From Thalassospira australica (lineage in GTDB: Bacteria > Pseudomonadota > Alphaproteobacteria > Rhodospirillales > Thalassospiraceae), in the NCBI RefSeq assembly GCF_000763295.1, contig NZ_JRJE01000002.1, positions 1 to 64,000 on the forward strand: DNA of 64,000 nt, given 5' to 3'. The notes under the pieces are model-generated. The model did not search any database. It saw only the letters and a program-made list of their open reading frames with translations, and had not been told where the DNA came from. Positions 15,562-23,284 of this stretch are shown one piece after another. The position numbers and the translations under genes were made by a program. Each line of letters begins with the position of its first letter. The first letter of the stretch is position 1.

Positions 15562-16965
15562 ATGACGATCGACGCCACCAACGTCAGCCCCGATATTGCC
15601 CCGACCGTTCCGGGCAACTCCGACGCCAGCCGCGATGTTGCAAGCTATCTGCATCCCTATACCAATCATGCTGCCCATGAAAAAACCGGGCCGCACATCA
15701 TTACCGGCGGGGATGGCATCTATGTCACAGATGATCAGGGTCACAAACTGATCGAAGGCATGGCCGGGCTTTGGTGCGCATCACTGGGTTTTAGTGAAAA
15801 GCGTCTGGTCGATGCCGCCACCAAACAGCTCAACACCCTGCCCTATTATCATACCTTTGCCTCGCGCAGCACCAACCCGGCGATTGATCTGGCCGAAAAG
15901 CTTCTGGAAATCGTGCCGGCGCCGATGTCAAAGGTCTTCTTTGCCAATAGCGGCTCCGAAGCGACTGATTCTGCTGTGAAAATGGTTTGGTATTATCATA
16001 ATGCCATTGGCCAGCCCGAAAAGAAGAAGATCATTTCACGCAAGAAGGGCTATCACGGGGTGACGGTTGCATCAGCCTCCATGACCGGCCTTCCGGGCAA
16101 TCACAAGCTTTTTGATTTGCCAATTGATCGTATTCTTCATACCGAAACACCGCATTACTGGCGCGAAGCACAGCCGGGCGAGGAAGAAGAAGATTTCGCC
16201 ACCCGTCTGGCCGAACAGCTTGAAGACCTGATCAACGCCGAAGGTCCGGAAACCATTGGTGCCTTTATCGCCGAACCGATCATGGGGGCCGGTGGCGTGA
16301 TTGTACCGCCGCGCACCTATTTCGAAAAAATTCAGGACGTCCTGAAAAAATACGACATCCTGTTTATCGCCGATGAGGTGATTTGCGGCTTTGGCCGAAC
16401 CGGACGGATGTTTGCAACCGAAACCTTCCGGCTTAAACCCGACATGATCACGGTCGCCAAACAGCTTTCCTCGGCCTATCAGCCGATCTCGGCCCTGTTT
16501 ATCAACGACAAGATTTATCAGGGTGTGAAAAAAGGATCGAACGAGGTTGGTACCTTTGGTCACGGCTTTACCTATTCCGGTCATCCGGTTGCAGCCGCCG
16601 TCGCGCTTGAGACGCTAAAAATCTATGAGGATGACGGGATCATTGATCACGTACGTAACGTCATGTCGCCATTCCAGAAACGGCTTAAGGCATTGAACAA
16701 ATTCACCCACGTTGGCGAAACACGTGGTCGGGGCCTGATTGGGGCGTTTGAACTGGTGGCCGATAAATGTGCCAAAACCCCGTTCGAACCCTACGGCGCG
16801 GCAGGCAAGGCTGTGTCGGAAGCCTGCCTGAAAGAAGGCGTGATCCTGCGCGCACTGGGTGACACGGTTGCCTTCTGCCCGCCGCTGATCATTACGGAAA
16901 CCCAGATCAACGACATGTTTGACGGGGTTGAAGCCGCCCTGACAAAATGGGAAGCAACCCTTTAA
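15562..16965 (+). CDS. Class III PLP-dependent aminotransferase
   Basis: A 467-residue omega-aminotransferase-type enzyme. PLP landmarks are visible: the phosphate loop FFANSGSEATDSAVK near residue 115, the cofactor Asp in LFIADEVICGFGRTG near 270, and the Schiff-base Lys in TVAKQLSSAYQPISA near 300. Wording resembles putrescine/taurine/beta-alanine:pyruvate aminotransferases (SpuC-like), so a polyamine or omega-amino acid is a likely donor. The ATG at 15562 follows GAGGTTTGAA; an upstream in-frame ATG would add 40 unlike residues. Single-gene unit. Confidence 0.93.
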   Translation: MTIDATNVSPDIAPTVPGNSDASRDVASYLHPYTNHAAHEKTGPHIITGGDGIYVTDDQGHKLIEGMAGLWCASLGFSEKRLVDAATKQLNTLPYYHTFASRSTNPAIDLAEKLLEIVPAPMSKVFFANSGSEATDSAVKMVWYYHNAIGQPEKKKIISRKKGYHGVTVASASMTGLPGNHKLFDLPIDRILHTETPHYWREAQPGEEEEDFATRLAEQLEDLINAEGPETIGAFIAEPIMGAGGVIVPPRTYFEKIQDVLKKYDILFIADEVICGFGRTGRMFATETFRLKPDMITVAKQLSSAYQPISALFINDKIYQGVKKGSNEVGTFGHGFTYSGHPVAAAVALETLKIYEDDGIIDHVRNVMSPFQKRLKALNKFTHVGETRGRGLIGAFELVADKCAKTPFEPYGAAGKAVSEACLKEGVILRALGDTVAFCPPLIITETQINDMFDGVEAALTKWEATL

Positions 16966-17002
16966 CGCTGCCCCAACTTTGCATGGAACACAAACGCCTG
17001 GC

Positions 17003-17044
17003 AACAACGCCCCGCGCGGTATTTGATCGCTTCGGGGCGTTGTT
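17003..17044 (+). terminator. Stem-loop after the aminotransferase gene
   Basis: AACAACGCCCCG/CGGGGCGTTGTT, 12-bp perfect stem with an 18-nt loop, 37 bp past the stop. It is not followed by a proper T-run, so termination may be weak. Confidence 0.55.
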
Positions 17045-17270
17045 AAATTGCGGCGTTATGATGCGCTTCTTGGCCCTTGCACATCCAAAAATCAGCGGCG
17101 CATTGATGGGGTGATTTTGGAAAAATGGCCCCAGAAATAGCCATAGCCAGACCAAACCCAATAGTTGATAGATTTTTTCGATGTAAAAAATTGAATTAAT
17201 TGCGGCGCAAAAGCCCTTCGCATCCTTGCCAAATGAAGCCAATAGGGCCAAATTGGGGAATAACGTCAAA

Positions 17271-17284
17271 CGGAGCATGCTCCG
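17271..17284. promoter_or_regulatory. 14-bp perfect palindrome upstream of hemA
   Basis: CGGAGCATGCTCCG, without spacer, about 80 bp upstream of the FNR-type box. Possible operator for an unknown dimeric regulator. Confidence 0.35.
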
Positions 17285-17362
17285 ACCCGAGATCGACAAA
17301 AGAGAGATGGATCGCCTTCTCTGATCTGATGGTTCCAAAGAAATCTGGAATCGCTTTAATTT

Positions 17363-17404
17363 TTGACAAGGGTCAATGCCCTGTCGGTTGTCATGACCGA
17401 TAAG
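17363..17404 (+). promoter_or_regulatory. FNR-type box and -10 of hemA
   Basis: TTGAC-AAGG-GTCAA (17363-17376), a perfect inverted repeat with 8 of 10 matches to the FNR consensus, is centred 32 bp from GATAAG (17399-17404). The geometry equals that of the two universal stress gene promoters in this window. Predicted leader about 130 nt. Confidence 0.5.
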
Positions 17405-17541
17405 GAAAATATAACGACCCGGTCAAGCCGGAGGATATGTCCAGAATCGGTACGCTGATCTGGACGAGACCAGAGCTTTGTGATGCCACGACGAATGATC
17501 ATGTGCGTGACATTGCAAAGAGACAGGCGAAAGAAACAAGT

Positions 17542-18759
17542 ATGAATTACAACACTTTCTTCAAAGATGCGTTGGCTGGCCTCAAAGCGGAAGGCCGGTA
17601 TCGTGTATTCGCCAATCTCGAACGTATTGTCGGAAAATTCCCCAAGGCCCTTTATCACCCGGATAATGGCGAAGCACCCCGTGAAATCACAGTGTGGTGT
17701 TCCAACGATTATCTGGGTATGGGCCAGCACCCCAAAGTTCTTGATGCCATGCAAAGTGCCATCACCGGCCAGGGTGGCGGTGCGGGTGGCACGCGTAATA
17801 TTTCCGGCTCCAACCATTTGCATGTCGCGCTTGAGCATGAACTCGCCGACCTGCATGGCAAGGAAGCCGCCCTTTTGATGACGTCAGGCTATGTTGCGAA
17901 CTGGACGACGCTGTCGACGCTGGGCTCTAAATTGCCTGATTGCGTAATCATTTCGGACTCGCAAAACCACAATTCCATGATCGAAGGCATGCGCCATTCC
18001 AAGGCGGAACGCCGCATCTGGAATCACAACGATGTCGATCATCTTGAGGCAATCCTCAAGGATCTTGGCCCGCAGCGCGCCAAGATTGTTGCCTTTGAGT
18101 CCGTTTATTCCATGGACGGGGACATTGCACCAATCGGTCAGATCCTTGATCTGTGCGAAAAATACAATGCGTTCTCCTATCTCGATGAAGTCCACGCGGT
18201 TGGCATGTATGGCCCCCGCGGCGGCGGTGTTGCCGAACGCGATGGCGTAATGGACCGGGTCGATATCATTCAGGGCACGCTTGCCAAGGCCTTTGGCGTG
18301 ATTGGCGGCTATATCGCGGCCAAACCCGAAATCGTCGATTTCGTACGCAGCTTTGGCAATGGTTTCATCTTTACCAGCTCCCAACCGCCAAGCATTGCCG
18401 CCGGTGCGCTGGCATCCGTCCGCCATCTGAAAGAAAGCGATGTCGAACGCGCAGCCCAGAAAGAGCGCGCCGATACCCTTCGCGCGCGCATGCGCGAGGC
18501 CGACCTTCCGGTGATGGATGCGCCAAGCCACATCGTCCCGCTGATGGTTGGTGACCCGGCGATGTGCAAGGAAGCAAGCGACCGGTTGCTATTTGAACAT
18601 GACATCTATGTTCAGCCGATCAACTACCCGACCGTACCACGCGGTACCGAACGCCTGCGCTTTACACCGGGGCCGCTCCATAATGACGAACTGATTGATC
18701 ATCTGATCGACTCGCTTCTCACGGTCTGGAGCAAGCTCGGCATTTCCAAGGTGGCCTGA
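17542..18759 (+). CDS. hemA: 5-aminolevulinate synthase
   Basis: A 405-residue PLP enzyme that condenses glycine and succinyl-CoA to 5-aminolevulinate, the first step of heme synthesis in alphaproteobacteria (C4 route). Diagnostic stretches are [51 protein letters not shown] and the PLP-lysine segment [16 protein letters not shown]. The start at 17542 (MNYNTFF) gives the standard family length; an upstream in-frame ATG would add 35 unlike residues. Low-oxygen control is suggested by the FNR-type box upstream. It converges on the GYxP/DUF6338 module through a shared terminator. Confidence 0.96.
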   Translation: MNYNTFFKDALAGLKAEGRYRVFANLERIVGKFPKALYHPDNGEAPREITVWCSNDYLGMGQHPKVLDAMQSAITGQGGGAGGTRNISGSNHLHVALEHELADLHGKEAALLMTSGYVANWTTLSTLGSKLPDCVIISDSQNHNSMIEGMRHSKAERRIWNHNDVDHLEAILKDLGPQRAKIVAFESVYSMDGDIAPIGQILDLCEKYNAFSYLDEVHAVGMYGPRGGGVAERDGVMDRVDIIQGTLAKAFGVIGGYIAAKPEIVDFVRSFGNGFIFTSSQPPSIAAGALASVRHLKESDVERAAQKERADTLRARMREADLPVMDAPSHIVPLMVGDPAMCKEASDRLLFEHDIYVQPINYPTVPRGTERLRFTPGPLHNDELIDHLIDSLLTVWSKLGISKVA

Positions 18760-18777
18760 AATACAACCTGAGGAATT

Positions 18778-18830
18778 AAAGAGACGAGAACTAAAACAGC
18801 AAGAAAGTAAAATACTTCACGTCTCTTTTT
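18778..18830. terminator. Bidirectional terminator between hemA and GYxP gene
   Basis: AAAGAGACG/CGTCTCTTT stem (9 bp, extended by GAA/TTC after one mismatch) with T-runs on both strands. It can serve both hemA and the convergent small gene. Confidence 0.75.
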
Positions 18831-18843
18831 AAAATTCGCGATC

Positions 18844-19005
18844 TTAGGTCTTCTTTGGAGGACTTTTTTGAGGTTTACTCTCCTGTTTCTCTGGTTTATG
18901 TCCGCCTTCGACATTGTCTTTGGGTTTGTAACCTCGTTGACTTGGGCTGTACCCTTCGTTTGCAGGCTTATAGCCATCCTTAAACGGTTTGTGTTGATTC
19001 GACAT
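18844..19005 (-). CDS. 53-residue GYxP-repeat microprotein
   Basis: A small, very basic, Pro/Lys-rich protein beginning MSNQHKPFKDGYKP. A G-[YH]-x-P motif recurs at residues 11, 18, 25 and 35, and the tail is a run of Lys, Pro and Ser; no hydrophobic core, so probably disordered. Support for a real gene: GAGAGGGA ribosome site before the ATG, position 12 bp after the DUF6338-like gene on the same strand, AT-rich codon use like that gene, and a terminator right after the stop. Function unknown; a partner or ligand of the membrane protein is a guess. Confidence 0.7.
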   Translation of the reverse strand: MSNQHKPFKDGYKPANEGYSPSQRGYKPKDNVEGGHKPEKQESKPQKSPPKKT

Positions 19006-19017
19006 TTGCAGTCCCTC

Positions 19018-19608
19018 TCAATTTAGATGCCAAAATTCGACCGTCGATATTTCGCTGGACACGATTATGACTCCAGCGGAATTTTTTTTAGGTTTTTTGA
19101 ACCCACCACGCTTATCTGCGAACCACGCTTCTTCCAGATAAATTTGCTCTTTGGCTGGAGCACTAGAAGAAAAAGACCTCTCTGAATACTTGCCATATAT
19201 GGCTTTACCGTCATTCAGCGTTACTTTGACCCAATAGTGTTGTCCCTGCGAAAACACATAATCCCAAGGGAGGGCTGTGGGATGTGGAGCACGCCTTTGC
19301 ATAAAATCTGAGGTGCGAATAGCCTTCCACAGGCTGACGAGTATTATTGGAAAAACAAAGAAAACAAATACATAGAAAAGAAAATATAGAAACCCACTTT
19401 GCTCCCGTAACTTCCCACTCTCGACCAAATATATAGGAACACCCAAAATAGCATACGTAATGCAGCTATATGATATTGCGTCTATTAGAAGGTCTGACGA
19501 AGATCTTTCCGTTCCAGGAAAAATTATTTGATATACTTTTATGCTCACAAAACCTGGGATCACAAAAGTCAGGAACAGCACAATTTTGTCTATGTCCCAG
19601 ATATCCAT
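19018..19608 (-). CDS. DUF6338-like membrane protein with Sm-like C-terminal domain
   Basis: A 196-residue protein of unknown function. Three hydrophobic helices lie at about residues 8-28, 43-62 and 72-95, with FVIPGFVSIKVYQIIFPG and an acidic/Ser stretch between the first two as in DUF6338 proteins. The C-terminal part from about residue 118 (YWVKVTLNDGKAIYGKY, then QIYLEEAW, then GVIIVSSEISTVEFW) looks like a small five-stranded Sm/SH3-like barrel on the cytosolic side. AT-rich relative to flanking core genes, it heads a two-gene unit with the GYxP microprotein and seems horizontally acquired. Family assignment is by pattern only. Confidence 0.68.
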   Translation of the reverse strand: MDIWDIDKIVLFLTFVIPGFVSIKVYQIIFPGTERSSSDLLIDAISYSCITYAILGVPIYLVESGKLREQSGFLYFLFYVFVFFVFPIILVSLWKAIRTSDFMQRRAPHPTALPWDYVFSQGQHYWVKVTLNDGKAIYGKYSERSFSSSAPAKEQIYLEEAWFADKRGGFKKPKKNSAGVIIVSSEISTVEFWHLN

Positions 19609-19633
19609 TGCCTATCACTTTCTGCACAAACTC

Positions 19634-19655
19634 TTAATTAATGATATTTAATTAA
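19634..19655. promoter_or_regulatory. Repeated TTAATTAA palindromes before DUF6338-like gene
   Basis: TTAATTAA occurs at 19634-19641 and 19648-19655, separated by 6 bp, 25 bp upstream of the start at 19608. AT-rich promoter or operator region of the module. Confidence 0.35.
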
Positions 19656-19729
19656 ACCTCAGATTGCAGATCAATGCAAATATTCCATGCTGTAAAGCAT
19701 TCCGCGTAACAAAAGAGCATCGTTCGTTG

Positions 19730-19760
19730 TTTGCATGTGCAAAGTCGAATCCTATATAAT
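19730..19760 (+). promoter_or_regulatory. Promoter with palindromic -35 region for PadR-like gene
   Basis: TTGCAT (19731-19736), 18-bp spacer, perfect -10 TATAAT (19755-19760). The palindrome TTTGCATGTGCAAA (19730-19743) overlaps the -35, suiting autorepression by the downstream regulator. Leader about 95 nt. Confidence 0.6.
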
Positions 19761-19861
19761 GGGACTTGCCTATAACTAAGTGTGACATCACCTTAACTCA
19801 TTCTTGCAATTAAGAACCGTTCGCGTTAACGTCGGACCTGTCATCAAACAGGGACCGCTTT

Positions 19862-20401
19862 ATGTATTCGGATAGAACCTTGCTTCCCAAAGAATGTCTC
19901 CGCCTTTGCGCTCTTGGCACGCTGGCCCTTTCCGACAAACCGATCAGCTATCCTGATCTGGCCAATTCGGTGCGCCATTTCATGTCCCATATCATGGGGC
20001 CATCGCTTGATATGATGGGAAGTTCGCTTCAACTCCTTAAACTTGAAGGCCTGGTCAAGGAAGACACCGCAAATGGCACGTTTTCCGATGCTCAACTGTG
20101 CCTGACCGATGCCGGGCATGCCAAGTTTGTCGAACTGATGCAGGGCAATCTGCGCGATACATCGGGCGAACTTTCGCGTCTGATCATGGCGCTTAAAATG
20201 CGTTACCTGCATTTGCTTGATGAGGACATTCGCACAGAACAGCTCGAAATTCTGCTTGATGTCTGCGAGCTTGATCTGGAACGGGTACTTGCGCTGCGTG
20301 ACGAACATGCCAATGAGGCTGAAAATTTCACGGGCTGGCTTGAAATGGAAGTCCGGCGCCTTGAACAAAAGCGTGACTGGCTTAAAAGCCTTTCTACCTA
20401 G
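19862..20401 (+). CDS. PadR-like transcriptional regulator
   Basis: A 179-residue protein with a PadR-type layout: an N-terminal winged helix (about residues 12-90: LRLCALGTLALSDKPISYPDL, then SLQLLKLEGLVKEDTANG, then LCLTDAGHAKF) and a C-terminal helical dimerisation region ending GWLEMEVRRLEQKRDWLKSL. PadR proteins are usually repressors of stress, efflux or phenolic-acid genes. AGGGACC precedes the ATG. The palindrome over the promoter's -35 region fits autorepression. The following GNAT gene, 72 bp downstream, may be cotranscribed. Confidence 0.7.
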   Translation: MYSDRTLLPKECLRLCALGTLALSDKPISYPDLANSVRHFMSHIMGPSLDMMGSSLQLLKLEGLVKEDTANGTFSDAQLCLTDAGHAKFVELMQGNLRDTSGELSRLIMALKMRYLHLLDEDIRTEQLEILLDVCELDLERVLALRDEHANEAENFTGWLEMEVRRLEQKRDWLKSLST

Positions 20402-20473
20402 GGCATTTTCCCGCTATAGTGGTGACACATGACCAGCAGGAAGCAGGTCCAACGTCACAGGCAGGGACGGGAA

Positions 20474-20980
20474 ATGTTAATACGTGAAGAAACCGAACGG
20501 GATATCGCGGCGATTCACGCGTTACTGGCCAGTGCTTTTGAAACAGCACCCCACAGCCAGCAGACCGAACATCTGATCGTTGAGGCGCTCAGAAAAACGG
20601 GGAACCTGACGCTTTCCCTGATCGCAGAGCAGGACAGTGAACTGGTTGGCTGCATTGCGTTTTCACCGATTAAAATCAATGGAAAATCTTGTGACTGGTA
20701 CGGGCTGGGCCCGGTTGCAGTGACCCCGGACCGTCAGGGCATGGGGATTGGCTCCGAACTTATCCAATACGGCCTGAGGCACTTGCGCGCTGATGATGCG
20801 CGTGGCTGCGTTGTTCTGGGCGAGCCGGAATATTACAGCCGGTTTGGCTTTGCCCCCCTGCCCGACCTGAAACTTGACGGCGTGCCCGATGCCTATTTCA
20901 TGGCCCGTCCGCTGGTCGATGAAGTCCCACAAGGCAAAGTTGATTACAATCCTGCCTTTTATATCACCGCTGCAAACTGA
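20474..20980 (+). CDS. GNAT N-acetyltransferase
   Basis: A 168-residue acetyl-CoA-dependent acyltransferase of the YhbS-like type. The acetyl-CoA-binding stretch is GLGPVAVTPDRQGMGIGSELI (about residues 74-94; the RQGMGIG pyrophosphate loop), preceded by VGCIAFSPI and followed by GCVVLGEPEYYSRFGFAPL. The start MLIREE at 20474 has GGGACGGG upstream; a further upstream ATG adds 15 residues outside the fold. Substrate unknown. Confidence 0.9.
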   Translation: MLIREETERDIAAIHALLASAFETAPHSQQTEHLIVEALRKTGNLTLSLIAEQDSELVGCIAFSPIKINGKSCDWYGLGPVAVTPDRQGMGIGSELIQYGLRHLRADDARGCVVLGEPEYYSRFGFAPLPDLKLDGVPDAYFMARPLVDEVPQGKVDYNPAFYITAAN

Positions 20981-21021
20981 TACAGCGCGCGGCACTTACT
21001 GCCCGTTGCTTGAGGCAAACA

Positions 21022-21765
21022 TCAATAAAGATGCTGCCCGCCGGTAACGAATATCTCCGTGCCCGTAACATAGCTGCTGTCTTCGCCGACAAGATAGTGA
21101 ACGGCGGCGGCCACATCTTCGGGCGTGCCCATGCGGTTCATCGGGATGCGCGGCACCAGTGCCTCATATTCCGGGGAAATCATATCGGTTTTGATCTCGC
21201 CCGGGGCAACGGCATTGACCCGTACACCAAGCTCGGCGAACTCCACGGCCATTTCACGTGTCAGCCCGGACAGGGCCGCCTTTGAGGTCGAATAGGCCGA
21301 TCCGGCAAACGGATGAACATAATGCCCGGCGATTGATGTGATATTGCAAACGGCCCCCTTGCCACGATGAAGGGCGGATGCAAACCCACGCGCAAGCGTA
21401 AGCGGAGTGAAGAAATTCAGTTCAAACACATCACGCCATGCCGAAATATCCCCATTCAAGCAACCAAGTCGTTCTTTGTAGGGCGTCTTGGGCGACACAC
21501 CGGCATTATTAACCAGCGCATGCAGCGGATCATCGCCAAGAATTTCATTGGTTTCATGGATGAAGGTTTCGACCTCTTCAGGTTTGGAAAGGTCAGCACG
21601 GATATGAATGCCCTGCGCCGGGTCACGCGGGCAGCTTGGCGGCGGTGCTTCGCGCGAACAGCAAATCACCCGCCAGCCCCGTTTGGCAAAATAACCAACC
21701 GTGACATGGCCGATGCCACGACTGGCACCTGTCAGGACGATTGTTTTCGGGGCATTGCTGGTCAT
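21022..21765 (-). CDS. SDR-family oxidoreductase
   Basis: A 247-residue classical short-chain dehydrogenase. NAD(P)-binding TGASRGIG at residues 13-20, NNAGVSP near 88, catalytic Ser in NITSIAGHY and the YSTSKAALSG Tyr-Lys pair near 155-165. The Arg after TGASRG and acidic-poor loop suggest NADPH. The C-terminal SSYVTGTEIFVTGGQ is typical. Wording is close to 3-oxoacyl-ACP reductase-like proteins but no neighbouring pathway fixes its substrate. Monocistronic, convergent with the GNAT gene. Confidence 0.92.
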   Translation of the reverse strand: MTSNAPKTIVLTGASRGIGHVTVGYFAKRGWRVICCSREAPPPSCPRDPAQGIHIRADLSKPEEVETFIHETNEILGDDPLHALVNNAGVSPKTPYKERLGCLNGDISAWRDVFELNFFTPLTLARGFASALHRGKGAVCNITSIAGHYVHPFAGSAYSTSKAALSGLTREMAVEFAELGVRVNAVAPGEIKTDMISPEYEALVPRIPMNRMGTPEDVAAAVHYLVGEDSSYVTGTEIFVTGGQHLY

Positions 21766-21911
21766 CGAATATACTCACTTCACGCGTTCTGAGCGCAATC
21801 AGGGGATTAGGGTCAGTATTCTCATCGCCACGTTATAGCATTGCAAACAAACGCCATCTAAGGAAAAGCCCAAACGTCGGTGATTTTTATCCCGCTTTGC
21901 CCCTTGCTCTG

Positions 21912-22070
21912 CCTAGAGTCTGCTCCGATTAGGTTGCAGCGCTTTTTTTTGTGTTTGGCGAATTGTTTGGCAAGGCACAGCACGCAAGAGCGATGCGGGG
22001 CATCGTTCAAGCGGTGTAACGCTGCAAACCATCGGCAAAACGGTGCAACCTAGTCGGACCAGACTCTAGG
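21912..22070. mobile_element. 159-bp MITE-like element with 27-bp terminal inverted repeats
   Basis: Terminal arms 21912-21938 and 22044-22070 are inverted copies matching at 25 of 27 positions (core CCTAGAGTCTG...TAGGTTGCA). The 105-bp interior has no reading frame but contains a shorter nested pair (GGTTGCAGCG, 21932-21941; CGCTGCAAACC, 22019-22029). No obvious target duplication was seen. The rest of the 380-bp gap between the SDR and SRAP genes (21766-22145) shows no gene. Confidence 0.55.
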
Positions 22071-22145
22071 GATATGGCACAGTGCAGATAATTGGCAAGC
22101 CCGTGCAAACACGTTATGTTTCCCCTTCTCACAACGGGCAGAACC

Positions 22146-22847
22146 ATGTGCAGCCGCTTTGATCTGAACGATGATATCCGTGCCTTTCAGGTACAGCTTG
22201 GCCTGGAAATGGAAGACATCCGCCGTATGGTCAAGCCAGGCGGCCCCAGTGATATTACCAATGACTTTACCAGCAATCCAGACCCGACCAATGACGATGA
22301 AGAGGCCGCGTTTGAAAGCCTGACCGGCACACGCCGACCGACAGACCCCATCGCCGCGATTCTGCCCCATCGCAAGGCGGGCATTCGGTTTTGGGGGTTA
22401 AGTGTTTCGGGGCTGAACAACCCGATGATCAATGCACGTGCCGAAACACTTACTGAAAAGCCGACATTCCGGCCCCTTTTGAACTGCCGCTGCCTGATCC
22501 CGGCCAATGGGTGGTATGAATGGCGCAAGGATGGTACGGCCAAACATAAAAACCGTATCACCCTGCCCGATCACCAACCGTTTATGTTTGCCGGTCTGGA
22601 AAATGGGCGTGAAGCCACCATCATCACCTGCGCACCATCGGGATCAATCGCCCATATTCATAACAGAATGCCCGCTGTGATTGGCCCAAACCATATCTTG
22701 CAGTGGCTTGATCCCGCCAATGACTTCAATGACCTTCGCCCGATGCTCGGCCCGCTGCCAGATCATGTTTTATCCTGGCATGAGGAAACACCTGATCCGG
22801 ACAACGCCGATCAGGATGCCAACCAGATTAATCTGTTCTCAAAATAG
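22146..22847 (+). CDS. SRAP-domain protein (YedK/HMCES-like)
   Basis: A 233-residue SOS-response-associated peptidase-family protein that forms a thiazolidine crosslink to abasic sites in single-stranded DNA through Cys2. Translation begins MCSRFDL, so Met removal exposes the catalytic Cys; this fixes the start at 22146 rather than an ATG 18 codons upstream. The active-site Asn (INARAET), Glu (PANGWYEW) and His (IHNRMPAV) are present. No SOS box was recognised upstream. The MITE-like element lies just before it. Confidence 0.93.
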   Translation: MCSRFDLNDDIRAFQVQLGLEMEDIRRMVKPGGPSDITNDFTSNPDPTNDDEEAAFESLTGTRRPTDPIAAILPHRKAGIRFWGLSVSGLNNPMINARAETLTEKPTFRPLLNCRCLIPANGWYEWRKDGTAKHKNRITLPDHQPFMFAGLENGREATIITCAPSGSIAHIHNRMPAVIGPNHILQWLDPANDFNDLRPMLGPLPDHVLSWHEETPDPDNADQDANQINLFSK

Positions 22848-22893
22848 GAATGTGCCACGCAGGCCGGCAAAGCCGATGTGCGTCTGTCGGGTG

Positions 22894-23079
22894 TTATTCG
22901 GTTTCGATGTCGTTCGCAGCGCAGGGTGTTGCACTGCATCCCGGCAGAGCCGCACCAAGACCGGATTGCCCGGCAACCACCGCGCCAAGATCAGGCACGC
23001 CAACCCGCGGATTGTTAAGTTCCTGTGCCAGGTCTTCGGACATCGATGCAAAATCAATGATATCGCGCAAAGACAACAT
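22894..23079 (-). CDS. Small conserved-looking hypothetical protein
   Basis: A 61-residue protein starting MLSLRDIIDFASMSEDLAQE with an AGGGG ribosome site before the ATG. The N-terminal LRDIIDF segment followed by an acidic helix resembles small proteins often seen in alphaproteobacteria, but the Gly/Ala/Pro-rich second half with two Cys is unfamiliar. It converges on the SRAP gene. Function unknown. Confidence 0.45.
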   Translation of the reverse strand: MLSLRDIIDFASMSEDLAQELNNPRVGVPDLGAVVAGQSGLGAALPGCSATPCAANDIETE

Positions 23080-23190
23080 GGGTGTTCCCCTGTCAGACGT
23101 TTCTTTTCCTCAATGCGAAACACCTCGTTTTTCGGGGTTTCGTCTATGTCATTTAACAGTAACCCTGTCGCGGATTGTTCGCGGATGCAA

Positions 23191-23219
23191 CAAAAAAGGC
23201 GCAAAAGAATGCGCCTTTT
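23191..23219 (-). terminator. Terminator downstream of second universal stress gene
   Basis: AAAAGGCGCA/TGCGCCTTTT-type stem with a 6-nt loop, followed on the minus strand by a run of T. It lies 66 bp past the stop at 23285. Confidence 0.7.
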
Positions 23220-23284
23220 CAGAAACGTATAATTGGACAGGCGATTATATGACGCAATATCAGGCGCTTACCCTTACCTTTAGG

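Larger units (their letters stand above)
16966..17541. other. Long intergenic region upstream of hemA
   Basis: 576 bp with no convincing gene. It contains the stem-loop at 17003-17044, a 14-bp palindrome at 17271-17284 and an FNR-type promoter at 17363-17404. The middle part is AT-rich. A second possible promoter is TTGTCA-N16-TATAAC (17388-17415). Confidence 0.6.

Noticed and set aside
16907..17338. 143-codon minus-strand frame upstream of hemA
   Set aside because: Overlaps the aminotransferase end and the stem-loop at 17003-17044; composition is not protein-like and there is no ribosome site.
18699..18977. 92-codon minus-strand frame over the hemA end
   Set aside because: It runs through the shared terminator into hemA; the real minus-strand gene here is the 53-codon frame at 18844-19005 in another frame, with a ribosome site.
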